Assembly (NCBI GenBank): GCA_046156035.1 | Contig: JBJXEW010000056.1 | Span: 199,617 to 263,616 of the forward strand | Length of the DNA: 64,000 bases | Origin: JAEUIX01 sp046156035 | Lineage (GTDB): Bacteria > Planctomycetota > Phycisphaerae > Phycisphaerales > UBA1924 | Reading direction: 5' to 3' | Shown: positions 16,981 through 23,977 of the stretch, piece by piece | How the letters are laid out: the number at the start of each line of letters is the position of its first letter | Position numbering within the stretch: position 1 is the stretch's first letter | The notes under the pieces: generated by a model | Seen by the model: the letters and a program-made list of their open reading frames with translations, nothing else | The model's database searches: none | What the model was told of the DNA's origin: nothing | Program-made: the position numbers and the translations under genes

Positions 16981-17267
16981 GTGGGATCGCTCCCGCCGCG
17001 GGCCCGGTGCTCGCCGCGCGCGTCGCCCTCTTCCATCAGCCGTCGCCCGCTCTCCACCCACGGGTTCACGGGCTTGCCCTTGCCCTTGGCGGTGGTTCGC
17101 GCATTCCCCGCCGTCGCCCTCCGCCCCAGCGTGCGCAGCATGAGGATGCCCAGGCACAGGATCACCAGCACCACGCCCGTGAGGACGGCCAGTTGCCCCG
17201 AGAGCGCGAGCCGCTTTGCGGGCGGCGCGGGCAGGGGGCTTGCAGGTTGCGCGGCGAGAGCGAGCAC
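16977..17267 (-). CDS. Small membrane protein, unknown function
   Basis: About 96 residues with an Ala/Pro-rich N-terminus, one strong membrane helix (LAVLTGVVLVILCLGILML) and a basic cytoplasmic tail rich in Lys, Arg and Gly (TTAKGKGKPVNPWVESGRR). No family recognised. GTG 17267 (MLALAAQPASP) is preferred because it leaves room for a divergent promoter before prfB; a GTG at 17330 in the same frame is also possible. It overlaps the SDR gene by four bases (ATGA), so the two are probably translated together. Confidence 0.55.
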   Translation of the reverse strand: MLALAAQPASPLPAPPAKRLALSGQLAVLTGVVLVILCLGILMLRTLGRRATAGNARTTAKGKGKPVNPWVESGRRLMEEGDARGEHRARGGSDPT

Positions 17268-17373
17268 GGAGCAAGGGTAAGGCTGCCCGCAGGCATAGCC
17301 GCGAGCGTTCGCCGCGAGCCGCTCCTCCACCAGTGCCTGATGCCCAGTGCCCAGTGCCTCCTATGCTCGCCCC

Positions 17374-18517
17374 ATGCACTTTGACGCACACGGACCCGTG
17401 ATCGCCGACCTCGAGGCGCGGATCGTAACGATCCGCGACTCGCTTTGACTACCCGGCCAAGGCCGCGCTGAGGGCCGAACTCAAGGGCCGCATGGAATCG
17501 GCGGACTTCTGGGCCAGCCCAACGGCCGCGAACAAGGTCGTGGCCCACGTCAAGGCCATCAACGCCCAACTCGACCCGCTCGACGCGGCGGCTGCCCGCC
17601 TCGCAGACGCCAAGGCCGCCTTCGACATGGCCCGCGAGGCGGGCACCAGCGGCCAGCCCGACATGGAGATGCTCGGCGAGGCCGACGGCATCCTCTTCAC
17701 GCTCACCACCGAGATGGACCGCATCGAGTTGCGTTCCCTCATGAGCGGCCGGCACGACCCGCGCAACTGCTTCGTCACCATCAGCGCGGGCGACGGCGGC
17801 ACCGAGGCCAACGACTGGGCCGAGATGCTCTTTCGCATGTACCTCAACTACCTCGAAAAGGCCGAGTTCGAGATCGAGGAGGTCGAGCGCGGCTTCGGCT
17901 CCGAGGTCGGGCTCGACTCCGTCACGCTCCACGTCAAAGGCCCTTACGCCTTCGGCTACCTCAAGTGCGAGCGCGGCACGCACCGCCTCGCCCGCGTCTC
18001 GCCCTTCAACGCTCAGGGCAAGCGGCAGACCAGTTTCGCCTCCGTCGAGGTCACGCCTGAGTTTGAAGACGTGAAGGTCGAGATCCCCGACCGCGATCTT
18101 GAAGTCACGCCCTTCGTGCGCGCCAGCGGACCCGGCGGCCAGAACGTCAACAAAGTCGCCACGGCCATCCGCATGGTGCACAAGCCCACGGGCATCATGG
18201 TGGTGGCGAACACCTACCGCGACCAGCCGCAGAACCGGGCTCAGTGCCTGCGCATCATCCAGGCCAAGCTGGAGCAGATCGCCGACGAAAAGAGAGAGGC
18301 CGAGATCAACGCGGCCAAGGGCGGCACGATGGACACGGGCTGGGGCACGCAGATCCGCTCGTACGTGGTGTACGACAGCCGCGTGAAGGACCACCGCACC
18401 GGCCACGAGAGCGGCGACGTGCAAAAAGTGTTCGACGGCGATATCCAGCCGTTCATCGATGCGGAACTCCGCCGCCGCCGCCGCGAACTGAGTGGCGGCG
18501 CGGCGATGAAGAAATAA
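17374..18517 (+). CDS. prfB: Peptide chain release factor 2 (programmed +1 frameshift)
   Basis: RF2 ends translation at UGA and UAA. The reading starts at ATG 17374 and meets TGA at 17446-17448 (codon 25) in the classical slippery context CTT TGA C; reading resumes in +1 from GAC at 17447, giving about 380 residues. The rest is intact: SPF tripeptide in LARVSPFNAQGKR for stop-codon recognition and GGQ in SGPGGQNVNKVATAIRM for peptide release. The usual Shine-Dalgarno-like stimulator three bases upstream of CTT is missing; instead a 9-bp hairpin (17417-17425/17429-17437, loop TAA) precedes the site. RF2 would thereby autoregulate. Confidence 0.95.
17417..17449 (+). promoter_or_regulatory. RF2 recoding site with upstream hairpin
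   Basis: CGCGGATCG-TAA-CGATCCGCG forms a perfect 9-bp stem with a 3-nt loop, ending five bases before the slippery CTTTGAC (17443-17449). Known prfB sites use an AGGGGG-like anti-anti-SD element here; none is visible. The hairpin location in the upstream mRNA is unusual for a +1 site. Confidence 0.7.
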
Positions 18518-18543
18518 GGGCCGGGCGACAGAGGGCCGAAGAC

Positions 18544-18573
18544 GAACCGCGACCGTGAGGGAGCGGCGGTGAA
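18544..18573 (+). repeat. GNRA-capped hairpin repeat, copy 1
   Basis: CCGC, loop GACCGTGAGGGA, GCGG. The 12-nt loop can form tandem G-A pairs, two Watson-Crick pairs and a GTGA tetraloop. Three related copies lie at 56008-56133. It follows prfB by 26 bp. Confidence 0.6.
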
Positions 18574-18735
18574 GAGGGCACTGGGCACTGGGCATCGGGC
18601 ACTGGTGCCGGAAAAGCGTGATAACCCGAACAGTGACCCGTCTTTTCGGTGTGCGCTCGTGGTTCGCGCCGAGAAACGGGCCATTCTTGCCGGTTTTCAC
18701 GCCGCGCGCCGTGCGTGAACCATTTGGCGCGCCGC

Positions 18736-18840
18736 GCGCGGACCGTCTCACACGGGGCGCGGACCGTCCCAAGCCGCGCGCGGACCGCCTTGCGCCGCGC
18801 GCGGACCGTGCCGCGCCGCGCGCCGACCCCCTCAGAGGGC
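18736..18840. repeat. Array of 21-bp GC-rich units
   Basis: GCGCGGACCGT or a close variant begins at 18736, 18757, 18778, 18799 and 18820, exactly 21 bp apart. The intervening ten bases vary between units. A second array with the same period is at 57.7 kb. The units contain no stop in several frames, so heptapeptide repeats appear in conceptual translations, but I see no gene signals. Confidence 0.75.
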
Positions 18841-18910
18841 GCGGGGACCGTGCCGCGCCACGAGAAACCGCGCTCGGGCGGCGAGAAACCGGTCTCAGGC
18901 GGTGTCTCGC

Positions 18911-19188
18911 TTCGCCCCTGCGGGGCGAAGGGGTGTAGCCACGGGTGGAGCGACGGTCGGGCGAAGCCCGCCGACGCGCAACCCGTGGAAGGGATGCCCC
19001 CCGTTGCGTCCCGCCCCGGATGGGGCGGAGGAAGGAGGCGGTCAGCAGGCGCGGCGTTCCGCTCGCGCAGGACTCCTCCGCCCCTCGCGGGGCGGAACCC
19101 GGGATACGCGAACGCTCCCACGGGTTGCGCGACGCTCAGAGCCGCGTCGCTCCACCCGTGGCTACAGCCCGACGCCCCTCCGGGGCGT
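18911..19188. repeat. Nested long palindrome
   Basis: A 22-bp perfect inverted repeat (18934-18955 with 19145-19166; TGTAGCCACGGGTGGAGCG...) encloses a second pair of 13-bp arms (18976-18988 with 19118-19130; GCGCAACCCGTGG). Outside and inside are short GC hairpins: 18911-18929, 19011-19028, 19079-19096 and 19172-19188. No coding sequence is apparent. The symmetry suggests a non-coding structured element or a relic of an inverted duplication. Confidence 0.75.
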
Positions 19189-19307
19189 GCGATCAGGCCG
19201 AAACGTGGGCCGCACGATTATCCGCCCGTGGCGGATGATCGTGGCACGGACGAACGAGACTCCGCGCCCCTTTGCATCCTCTGCGAAACTCTGCGTACCT
19301 TCCTCGC

Positions 19308-19658
19308 GTGCCCCGTCATCCCCTCCCCAATATTCAGAGGTGGCTGCAATGGATCGTGCCCGGGGCATTCGGCTTGGGAATCATCGGTGAATTGGTCACG
19401 CCCGCAGCGTGGAAGCCGTGGGTGCTGTTCACAGCCCTCGGCATGGGCATCGGAATCGTGGTGATCGGTGCGGCAGAATCAACGCGGCTCACTTCCCGCG
19501 TTCGGATAGCACGCGGGCGTGTGTGCGTGAAGTGCCATTACACACTCGCGGGCCTTCCCGCTCCCGGAACATGCCCCGAGTGCGGTGAGCCCTTCCCCGA
19601 AGACGGCCACGCTGCCCGCTGGGTCGAGGTAGGGCTGCTCACTAAGTCGCAGACGTGA
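19308..19658 (+). CDS. Small membrane protein with C-terminal zinc ribbon
   Basis: A 116-residue protein of a type frequent in planctomycetes. Two membrane helices at about residues 13-30 (WIVPGAFGLGIIGELV) and 38-55 (VLFTALGMGIGIVVIGA) are followed by a cytoplasmic zinc ribbon CVKCHYTLAGLPAPGTCPEC, i.e. C-x2-C-x13-C-x2-C. GTG 19308 is the preferred start because the sequence before it belongs to a dispersed repeat (CCTCTGCGAAACTCTGCG). Two further genes with the same ribbon, at 56.2 and 57.1 kb, share this layout. Function unknown. Confidence 0.6.
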   Translation: MPRHPLPNIQRWLQWIVPGAFGLGIIGELVTPAAWKPWVLFTALGMGIGIVVIGAAESTRLTSRVRIARGRVCVKCHYTLAGLPAPGTCPECGEPFPEDGHAARWVEVGLLTKSQT

Positions 19659-19960
19659 GGGCGGCGCGGATGCCCGCTCCTCCGCGTCCCTCTGCCTCCT
19701 CCGCGAACCTCTGCGTACGGGCTTGACGAACACCTCCCCCGGCCCTGCGGGCCACCCCCTCCGCTCGGGAGCGGAGGGGGATGCGTGCGCCCGCGGGCGT
19801 GCCATGCTGCTCGGGCTGTCACCTGACACCTGTCCCCTGTCACCTCACCCGGCCCGCCGTTCCCGGCGGGCAGGGTGTGGAAAACCCCTCGTTTTCAGGG
19901 TTTTTTGTGCCCCGGAACCATAAAAGTGCGGTTTTTCGGCCCGAATACCGATGTTCACGC
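19659..19960. other. Intergenic repeats before the HU-like gene
   Basis: No gene seen. The stretch holds CCTCCGCGAACCTCTGCG, a palindrome CCCCCTCCGCTC-GG-GAGCGGAGGGGG at 19755-19780 preceded by GCCA, a heptamer-type stretch of CCTGTCCCCTGTCACC at 19817-19850, and a weak hairpin AAAACCC / GGGTTTT with T-run at 19881-19906 that may end the upstream transcript. Confidence 0.5.
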
Positions 19961-19989
19961 TTGAACCGGGAGCGGTGCCACTGTACAAC
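19961..19989 (+). promoter_or_regulatory. Putative promoter of the HU-like gene
   Basis: TTGAAC (19961-19966) and TACAAC (19984-19989) with exactly 17 bp between them, each matching four of six consensus bases. The start codon lies about 58 bp downstream, preceded by GGAG at 20036-20039. Confidence 0.45.
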
Positions 19990-20047
19990 ACCCTCAACGT
20001 TTCTTCGCGGTGGAGCCGCGAACAGCCTTTTTTATGGAGTTTTCAGC

Positions 20048-20392
20048 ATGGCCACGAAAGCAAGCAAGCCCGCCAAGATCGAGCCCGCCAAGAAGCCCCG
20101 CGGCAAGGGAGAGTTCTACAAGATCGTCGCCGACAACACCGGTCTCACGCGCAAGAACGTCGCCGCGGTGTTCGACACGATGGCCAAGGTCGTGGCCGCC
20201 GACCTCTCCAAGAAGGGTCCCCGCATGTTCAACGTGCCGGGCATGATGAAGATCGTCGCCCGCGACAAGCCCGCCGTGAAGCCCGGCATGTGGAAGAACC
20301 CCTTCACCGGCGCCGAAGAGATGCGCAAGGGCAAGCCCGCCTCCACCGTCGTCAAGATCCGCGCCCTCAAGGCCCTCAAGGCCATGGTCTGA
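20048..20392 (+). CDS. HU-like DNA-binding protein with basic N-terminal extension
   Basis: A 114-residue nucleoid protein of the bacterial HU/IHF fold. A Lys/Pro/Ala-rich extension (ATKASKPAKIEPAKKPRGKG) precedes the HU core: FYKIVADNTGLTRKNVAAVFDTM (dimerising helices), FNVPGMMKIVARDKPAVKPGMWKNPFTG (the strand and DNA-embracing arm, with GMWKNPFTG in place of the usual R-x-G-R-N-P-x-T-G) and a C-terminal helix. It should bend or wrap DNA. It is monocistronic: its own promoter and a strong terminator surround it. Basic tails on HU are known in several high-GC phyla. Confidence 0.85.
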   Translation: MATKASKPAKIEPAKKPRGKGEFYKIVADNTGLTRKNVAAVFDTMAKVVAADLSKKGPRMFNVPGMMKIVARDKPAVKPGMWKNPFTGAEEMRKGKPASTVVKIRALKALKAMV

Positions 20393-20405
20393 GGAATCGG
20401 TCGTC

Positions 20406-20423
20406 GGTCCGCCGCGGCGGACC
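20406..20423. repeat. 18-bp perfect palindrome after the HU-like gene
   Basis: GGTCCGCCGCGGCGGACC is fully self-complementary. Related ATCCGCC/GGCGGAT hairpins occur at 6051-6066 and 19213-19243. It lies 14 bp after the HU-like stop codon and ahead of the terminator. Confidence 0.5.
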
Positions 20424-20445
20424 TGCGAGTTGAGATGAACCTACG

Positions 20446-20482
20446 CGGCCCGATGGCGACAAGCCCTCGGGCCGTTTTCTTT
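20446..20482 (+). terminator. Intrinsic terminator of the HU-like gene
   Basis: Stem CGGCCCGA (20446-20453) and TCGGGCCG (20467-20474) with a 13-nt loop, followed by TTTTCTTT. A clear Rho-independent signal. Confidence 0.8.
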
Positions 20483-20487
20483 GGGAA

Positions 20488-20821
20488 GGTGACAGGGGGC
20501 AGGTGACAGGAGACAGCGGGGAGAAGGCAGGGGACAGGGGGGAGAGAGGCGAGGCGGCACAAAGACGCGAAGACTCAAAGCAAGGCGTGGCGGTGGCAGC
20601 CGTGCATCTCTGTCCTCTTCCACATTTCTTCGCGGCTTCGCGCCTTTGTGCCAGACTCTGGCCCCGACCCTCGGCCATTCGCCCCGTCTCCTTCGCGGCT
20701 TCGCGCCTTTGTGCCAGACTTTGGCCCCCTCCCTCGTCTCTTCGCCCCGTCTCCTTCGCGCCTTTGCGCCTTTGTGCCAGACTCTGGCCCCGACCCTCGG
20801 CCCTTTTCCCTACCCTCACAC
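20488..20821. repeat. Short-period and 63-bp repeats upstream of rlmN
   Basis: 20488-20545 is rich in GGTGACAGGGG-type heptamers. 20553-20580 carries 8-bp units GGCACAAA, GACGCGAA, GACTCAAA. From 20629 a unit of 63 bp (TTCGCGGCTTCGCGCCTTTG, then TGCCAGACTCTGGCCCC) is repeated three times with CGCCTTTGTGCC at 20641, 20704 and 20767. Each 63-bp unit contains 8-bp subrepeats in the reverse sense. No gene is supported before the rlmN start. Confidence 0.75.
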
Positions 20822-22027
20822 GTGAACGACCCCGTCTCCCACATCTTCGACTTCACACCCGCAACGCTCGGCCAGTGGTGCAGCGACCGCGGTATGCCCG
20901 CATTCCGCTCCAAGCAGATCCTCGAATGGGTCTACGAGAAGGGCATCATCGACCCCGCCCTGATGACGACCCTCTCGCAGCGCGATCGGGCCTTGCTCGC
21001 CGATCCGGAGCATGGCCTCACGTTCCTCTCCGGCGACATCGTGCAGCACCAGGCAGCCAGCGACGGCGTGCAGAAGTTGCTGGTGCAGTGGCACGGGGGC
21101 AGAAGTGACGGAGTGACGGAGGGACGAAGTGACGAAGTCACGAAGTCACCAAGTGACGAAGTGTCGCTCACGGTGCTTCCCCACTCCGTCACTCCGTCAC
21201 TCCGTCACTCCGTGACTTCCGCCTTGCAGACCGAGTGCGTCATGATCCCCGCCGAGCGCGACGAGGAAAAGGACCGTGCACCGCGGTTCACGGCGTGCAT
21301 CTCCTCACAGATCGGCTGCCCCGTGGGGTGCAAGTTCTGTGCATCGGGCCTGGGCGGCCTCGACGGCAACCTTTCGGCGGGGCGGATCGTGGAGCAGGTC
21401 TGGCGGCTGGCCCGGCTCGAGGGCGTGCGCCGCATCACCAACGTCGTCTTCATGGGCATGGGCGAGCCGCTGGCCAACTTCGGGCCGGTGACGCAGGCCA
21501 TCCGCACGCTCGCCACGCTCCCGCCGGGGGGCATGGGCATCTCGGCGCGAAAGATCACCATTAGCACCGTGGGCCTGCCCGCGGCCATCGAGCGATTGGC
21601 GGACCAGTTCGAGTTGCCGGTCACCCTCGCGCTCTCGCTGCACGCGCCGTTCGATGACCTGCGCCGCGAACTCATCCCGTGGGCCCAGTATTCCACGATC
21701 AAGGAACTCCTCGCCAGTTGCCAGAAGTGGTTCGAGAAGACCGGCCGCGAGATCACGCTGGAGTACACGCTGCTGGGCGGCGTGAACGACCGCCCCGAGC
21801 ACGCGGCGGAACTCGCCCGCTTGGCGCAAACGCTTCGTGCCAACGTGAATCTCATCCGCTACAACGAGGTGAAGGGCATGCCCTTCCAACGGCCCCGCAC
21901 CGACCACGTGCACGCCTTCCAGGCCCTGCTGCGAGACCGCGGCGTGAACGTGCACATCCGCGCCAGCCGCGGCAGGGATATCGCGGCCGCGTGCGGGCAG
22001 TTGCGGCATGAGGCCGCGACGGTGTAG
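20822..22027 (+). CDS. rlmN: 23S rRNA / tRNA adenine-C2 methyltransferase RlmN
   Basis: Radical SAM enzyme that methylates C2 of A2503 in 23S rRNA and A37 in some tRNAs. The 401-residue protein has the N-terminal accessory domain (FRSKQILEWVYEKGI), the cluster motif C166-P-V-G-C170-K-F-C173, FMGMGEPLANF, and the C-terminal MPFQRPRTDHVHAFQALLRDRGVNVHIRASRG. The mechanistic second Cys appears as AACGQL near the end. GTG 20822 is the start. Between residues about 94 and 134 there is an in-frame insertion encoded by 8-bp tandem arrays. It heads a tight series with ywaF-like, wecA-like and ligase-like genes. Confidence 0.94.
   Translation: MNDPVSHIFDFTPATLGQWCSDRGMPAFRSKQILEWVYEKGIIDPALMTTLSQRDRALLADPEHGLTFLSGDIVQHQAASDGVQKLLVQWHGGRSDGVTEGRSDEVTKSPSDEVSLTVLPHSVTPSLRHSVTSALQTECVMIPAERDEEKDRAPRFTACISSQIGCPVGCKFCASGLGGLDGNLSAGRIVEQVWRLARLEGVRRITNVVFMGMGEPLANFGPVTQAIRTLATLPPGGMGISARKITISTVGLPAAIERLADQFELPVTLALSLHAPFDDLRRELIPWAQYSTIKELLASCQKWFEKTGREITLEYTLLGGVNDRPEHAAELARLAQTLRANVNLIRYNEVKGMPFQRPRTDHVHAFQALLRDRGVNVHIRASRGRDIAAACGQLRHEAATV
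21105..21213 (+). repeat. Opposed 8-bp arrays inside rlmN
   Basis: Seven units of GTGACGGA, GTGACGAA or near variants (21105-21160) are followed, after 21 bp, by four units of CACTCCGT (21182-21213), the reverse complement of ACGGAGTG. The whole forms an inverted repeat in the coding strand and keeps the rlmN frame open, adding about 40 residues (SDGVTEGRSDEVTKSPSDEV...). Confidence 0.85.
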
Positions 22028-22036
22028 CCTGCGGGG

Positions 22037-22798
22037 ATGCCCACGCTCGCGGCCAACACGTTCCAGCCCTTCACGCTCACGCACTTGTGGGCGGTGGTGG
22101 TGTCGGCTGGCATCGTGGCGGGCATCATCATCGCGGGGCGCAACCTGCGCGGCGCGGACAGTGCGGCCACGCCGCGGCTGAGGGTGATGGAGCGCACGCT
22201 CGGCACGCTGGCGCTGCTTCACTGGCTGGCGTATGCGGGGCACGCCGCGAGGTTCATCCGCGAAGACCCGATGTTCGCGATCCCGCTGCAGATGTGCGAC
22301 ATCGCCGGGCTCGCCGCGGCGTTGTCGCTGCTGACGCGCTGGCGGCCGCTGGCGGTGCTGGTGTACTTCTGGGGGCTGGCACTATCGAGTCAGGGGTACG
22401 TCACGCCGACCGTGCGTGTGGGCCCGGAGGGGATCAACTTCTGGTTCTTCTGGGGGGCTCACCTCATCATCGTGGGGACGGCGATCTACGAGTGCGCTGT
22501 GCGGGGCCTCGTGCCGGCGGGAAGAGACCTGTTGCTCGCCCTCGCCTGCGGCCTCGTCTACTTCCTCGTCACGCTCGGCATCAACATCGCCTTCGGCATG
22601 AACTTCGGTTACACCGGCCCGCCGCAGGCTGATGGCACCCGCACGCTCGCCGATGCGCTGGGCTCGTGGCCCTTGCGGATTGTGTGGATCGCACTCCTGG
22701 CCATCGCCGCGATGACGTTGGCGTGGCTGCCGTGGGGCTTGACGGCGAGTGGCCGCACGCGGGCAGGGGGAACGCGCGGGCCGCGCGGCCCGGCGTGA
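22037..22798 (+). CDS. YwaF / TIGR02206-type integral membrane protein
   Basis: A 253-residue polytopic protein with about six membrane helices, of the YwaF family whose function is not known. Typical marks are FQPFTLTHLWAVV near the start (F-x-x-x-x-x-H), IPLQMCDIAGLAAAL, LVYFWGLALSSQGYVTPTV and NFWFFWGAHLIIVGTAIYE, where conserved His and Pro residues lie near the membrane surface. It starts nine bases after rlmN and precedes the WecA-like gene by 21 bp, so it probably belongs to the same transcript. Confidence 0.8.
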   Translation: MPTLAANTFQPFTLTHLWAVVVSAGIVAGIIIAGRNLRGADSAATPRLRVMERTLGTLALLHWLAYAGHAARFIREDPMFAIPLQMCDIAGLAAALSLLTRWRPLAVLVYFWGLALSSQGYVTPTVRVGPEGINFWFFWGAHLIIVGTAIYECAVRGLVPAGRDLLLALACGLVYFLVTLGINIAFGMNFGYTGPPQADGTRTLADALGSWPLRIVWIALLAIAAMTLAWLPWGLTASGRTRAGGTRGPRGPA

Positions 22799-22819
22799 GC
22801 CCGTTACACTCGCCCGCAC

Positions 22820-23971
22820 ATGCACCTGCTCTGCCTGCTGCTCATCCCGCTCGCGTTTCTCTTGGCCGTGCCGCTCACGCTGCTCGCGCGGGCCGTAGGC
22901 CACCGCCTGAACGCGCTCGACGGCGCGGGCGTGGCCGGGCAGGTGAAGGCCGCGGCAAGGCCCGTGCCCAACACCGGCGGCATGGCGATTGTCCTTGCGT
23001 TCTCGCTGCCCATCGTGCTGGGGCTGGTGGCGGTGATCACGCCGCTGGTGGATTCGCTGACGTCGCTGGTGCCTGCGCTGACGGATCACCTCCCCGGCAT
23101 CCGCTCGGAGACGGTGAACGCGGTGGTGCTGCTCACGTTCCTAGGTGCGCTGCACGTGGTGGGGCTTGTGGATGACCGCCGCCCGCTGGGCCCGCTCTTC
23201 AAGCTTGCGGTGATGCTCGGCTGCGCGCTGGGTGTGGTGCTGCTCACCGGCTCACGCATGCTCACCATGCTTGATTCGCACGTCGGCGGGCCGTGGCTCT
23301 CGGTGTTGCTGACAGTGCTGTGGATTGTGGTGGTGACCAACGCCTTCAACTTTCTGGACAACATGGACGGCCTGTCGGCCGGCGTGGCGATGATCGCGGC
23401 GGGGTGCTTTCTGGCCGCGGCGCTGATTCATGGGCAGTGGTTCGTGGGGGCGTGCCTGGCGCTTCTGGTGGGCACGCTGGGGGGCTTCCTGGTCTTCAAC
23501 TTCCCGTGGCGGGCCGGGGGGGGCGGGGGCGCCAGCATCTTCATGGGTGATGGCGGCTCGCTGGTGGTGGGCTTTCTGCTTGCGTTCCTCACGGTGCGGA
23601 CGACGTACTACGCGCCGGGGACGGGGGGGGCGGGCGGTGCGGGCACCTCGTGGTACGCCGTGTTCATGCCCGTCATCGTGCTGGCCATCCCGCTCTATGA
23701 CCTGGTGAGCGTGTGCGCGATCCGCTTGCGTCAGGGCCGCTCGCCGTTCGTGGGCGACATGCAGCACTTCTCGCACCGCCTGGTGGCCCGCGGCCTGAGC
23801 CGGCGCGATGCGGTGCTGATCATCTACGGGGCCACGGGCGTCACGGCCATCGGCGGCATCGCGCTGGGCTCGCTGGCGGATTGGCAGGCGATGCTGGTGG
23901 GTGTGCAGATGCTGCTGGTGCTGCTGGTGATCGCGCTGTACGAGGGGCGGACCGCGCGGGCCGCGGTGTGA
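22820..23971 (+). CDS. WecA/MraY-family sugar-phosphate transferase
   Basis: A 383-residue polyprenol-phosphate N-acetylhexosamine-1-phosphate transferase (GT4 / WecA-TagO group). It transfers a UDP-activated sugar phosphate to undecaprenyl phosphate in the membrane and so starts polysaccharide synthesis. About ten membrane helices. Signature motifs: NTGGMAIV, VDDRRPLGPLFKL (the DD motif), NAFNFLDNMDGLSAG at about 173-187 and FMGDGGSLVVGFLL at about 241-254. Lack of the MraY pentapeptide-binding His motif favours a WecA-like enzyme. The partner is the ligase-like gene that follows six bases downstream. Confidence 0.9.
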   Translation: MHLLCLLLIPLAFLLAVPLTLLARAVGHRLNALDGAGVAGQVKAAARPVPNTGGMAIVLAFSLPIVLGLVAVITPLVDSLTSLVPALTDHLPGIRSETVNAVVLLTFLGALHVVGLVDDRRPLGPLFKLAVMLGCALGVVLLTGSRMLTMLDSHVGGPWLSVLLTVLWIVVVTNAFNFLDNMDGLSAGVAMIAAGCFLAAALIHGQWFVGACLALLVGTLGGFLVFNFPWRAGGGGGASIFMGDGGSLVVGFLLAFLTVRTTYYAPGTGGAGGAGTSWYAVFMPVIVLAIPLYDLVSVCAIRLRQGRSPFVGDMQHFSHRLVARGLSRRDAVLIIYGATGVTAIGGIALGSLADWQAMLVGVQMLLVLLVIALYEGRTARAAV

Positions 23972-23977
23972 GCGACC

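Larger units (their letters stand above)
18518..19307. other. Repeat-rich intergenic tract between prfB and the zinc-ribbon gene
   Basis: About 790 bp with no gene I can support. It holds, in order, a GNRA-type hairpin (18544-18573), a GGGCACT array (18576-18605), an array of 21-bp units (18736-18840), a 280-bp nested palindrome (18911-19188) and a hairpin at 19213-19243 (CACGAT, ATCCGCC, loop CGT). Open frames across the arrays are long only because the repeat units lack stop codons. Confidence 0.7.

Noticed and set aside
17446..17448. Premature stop making prfB a pseudogene
   Set aside because: The TGA is in the standard CTT-TGA-C programmed-frameshift context and the remaining gene is intact.
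18453..19121. Open frame over the 21-bp array with heptapeptide-like repeats (RARRGTV)
   Set aside because: The period makes all frames look open. No ribosome site, no family and strong palindromes across the same bases; treated as non-coding repeat.
21105..21213. Insertion in rlmN as an intein or intron
   Set aside because: It is only about 110 bp, made of tandem octamers, and lacks splicing motifs.
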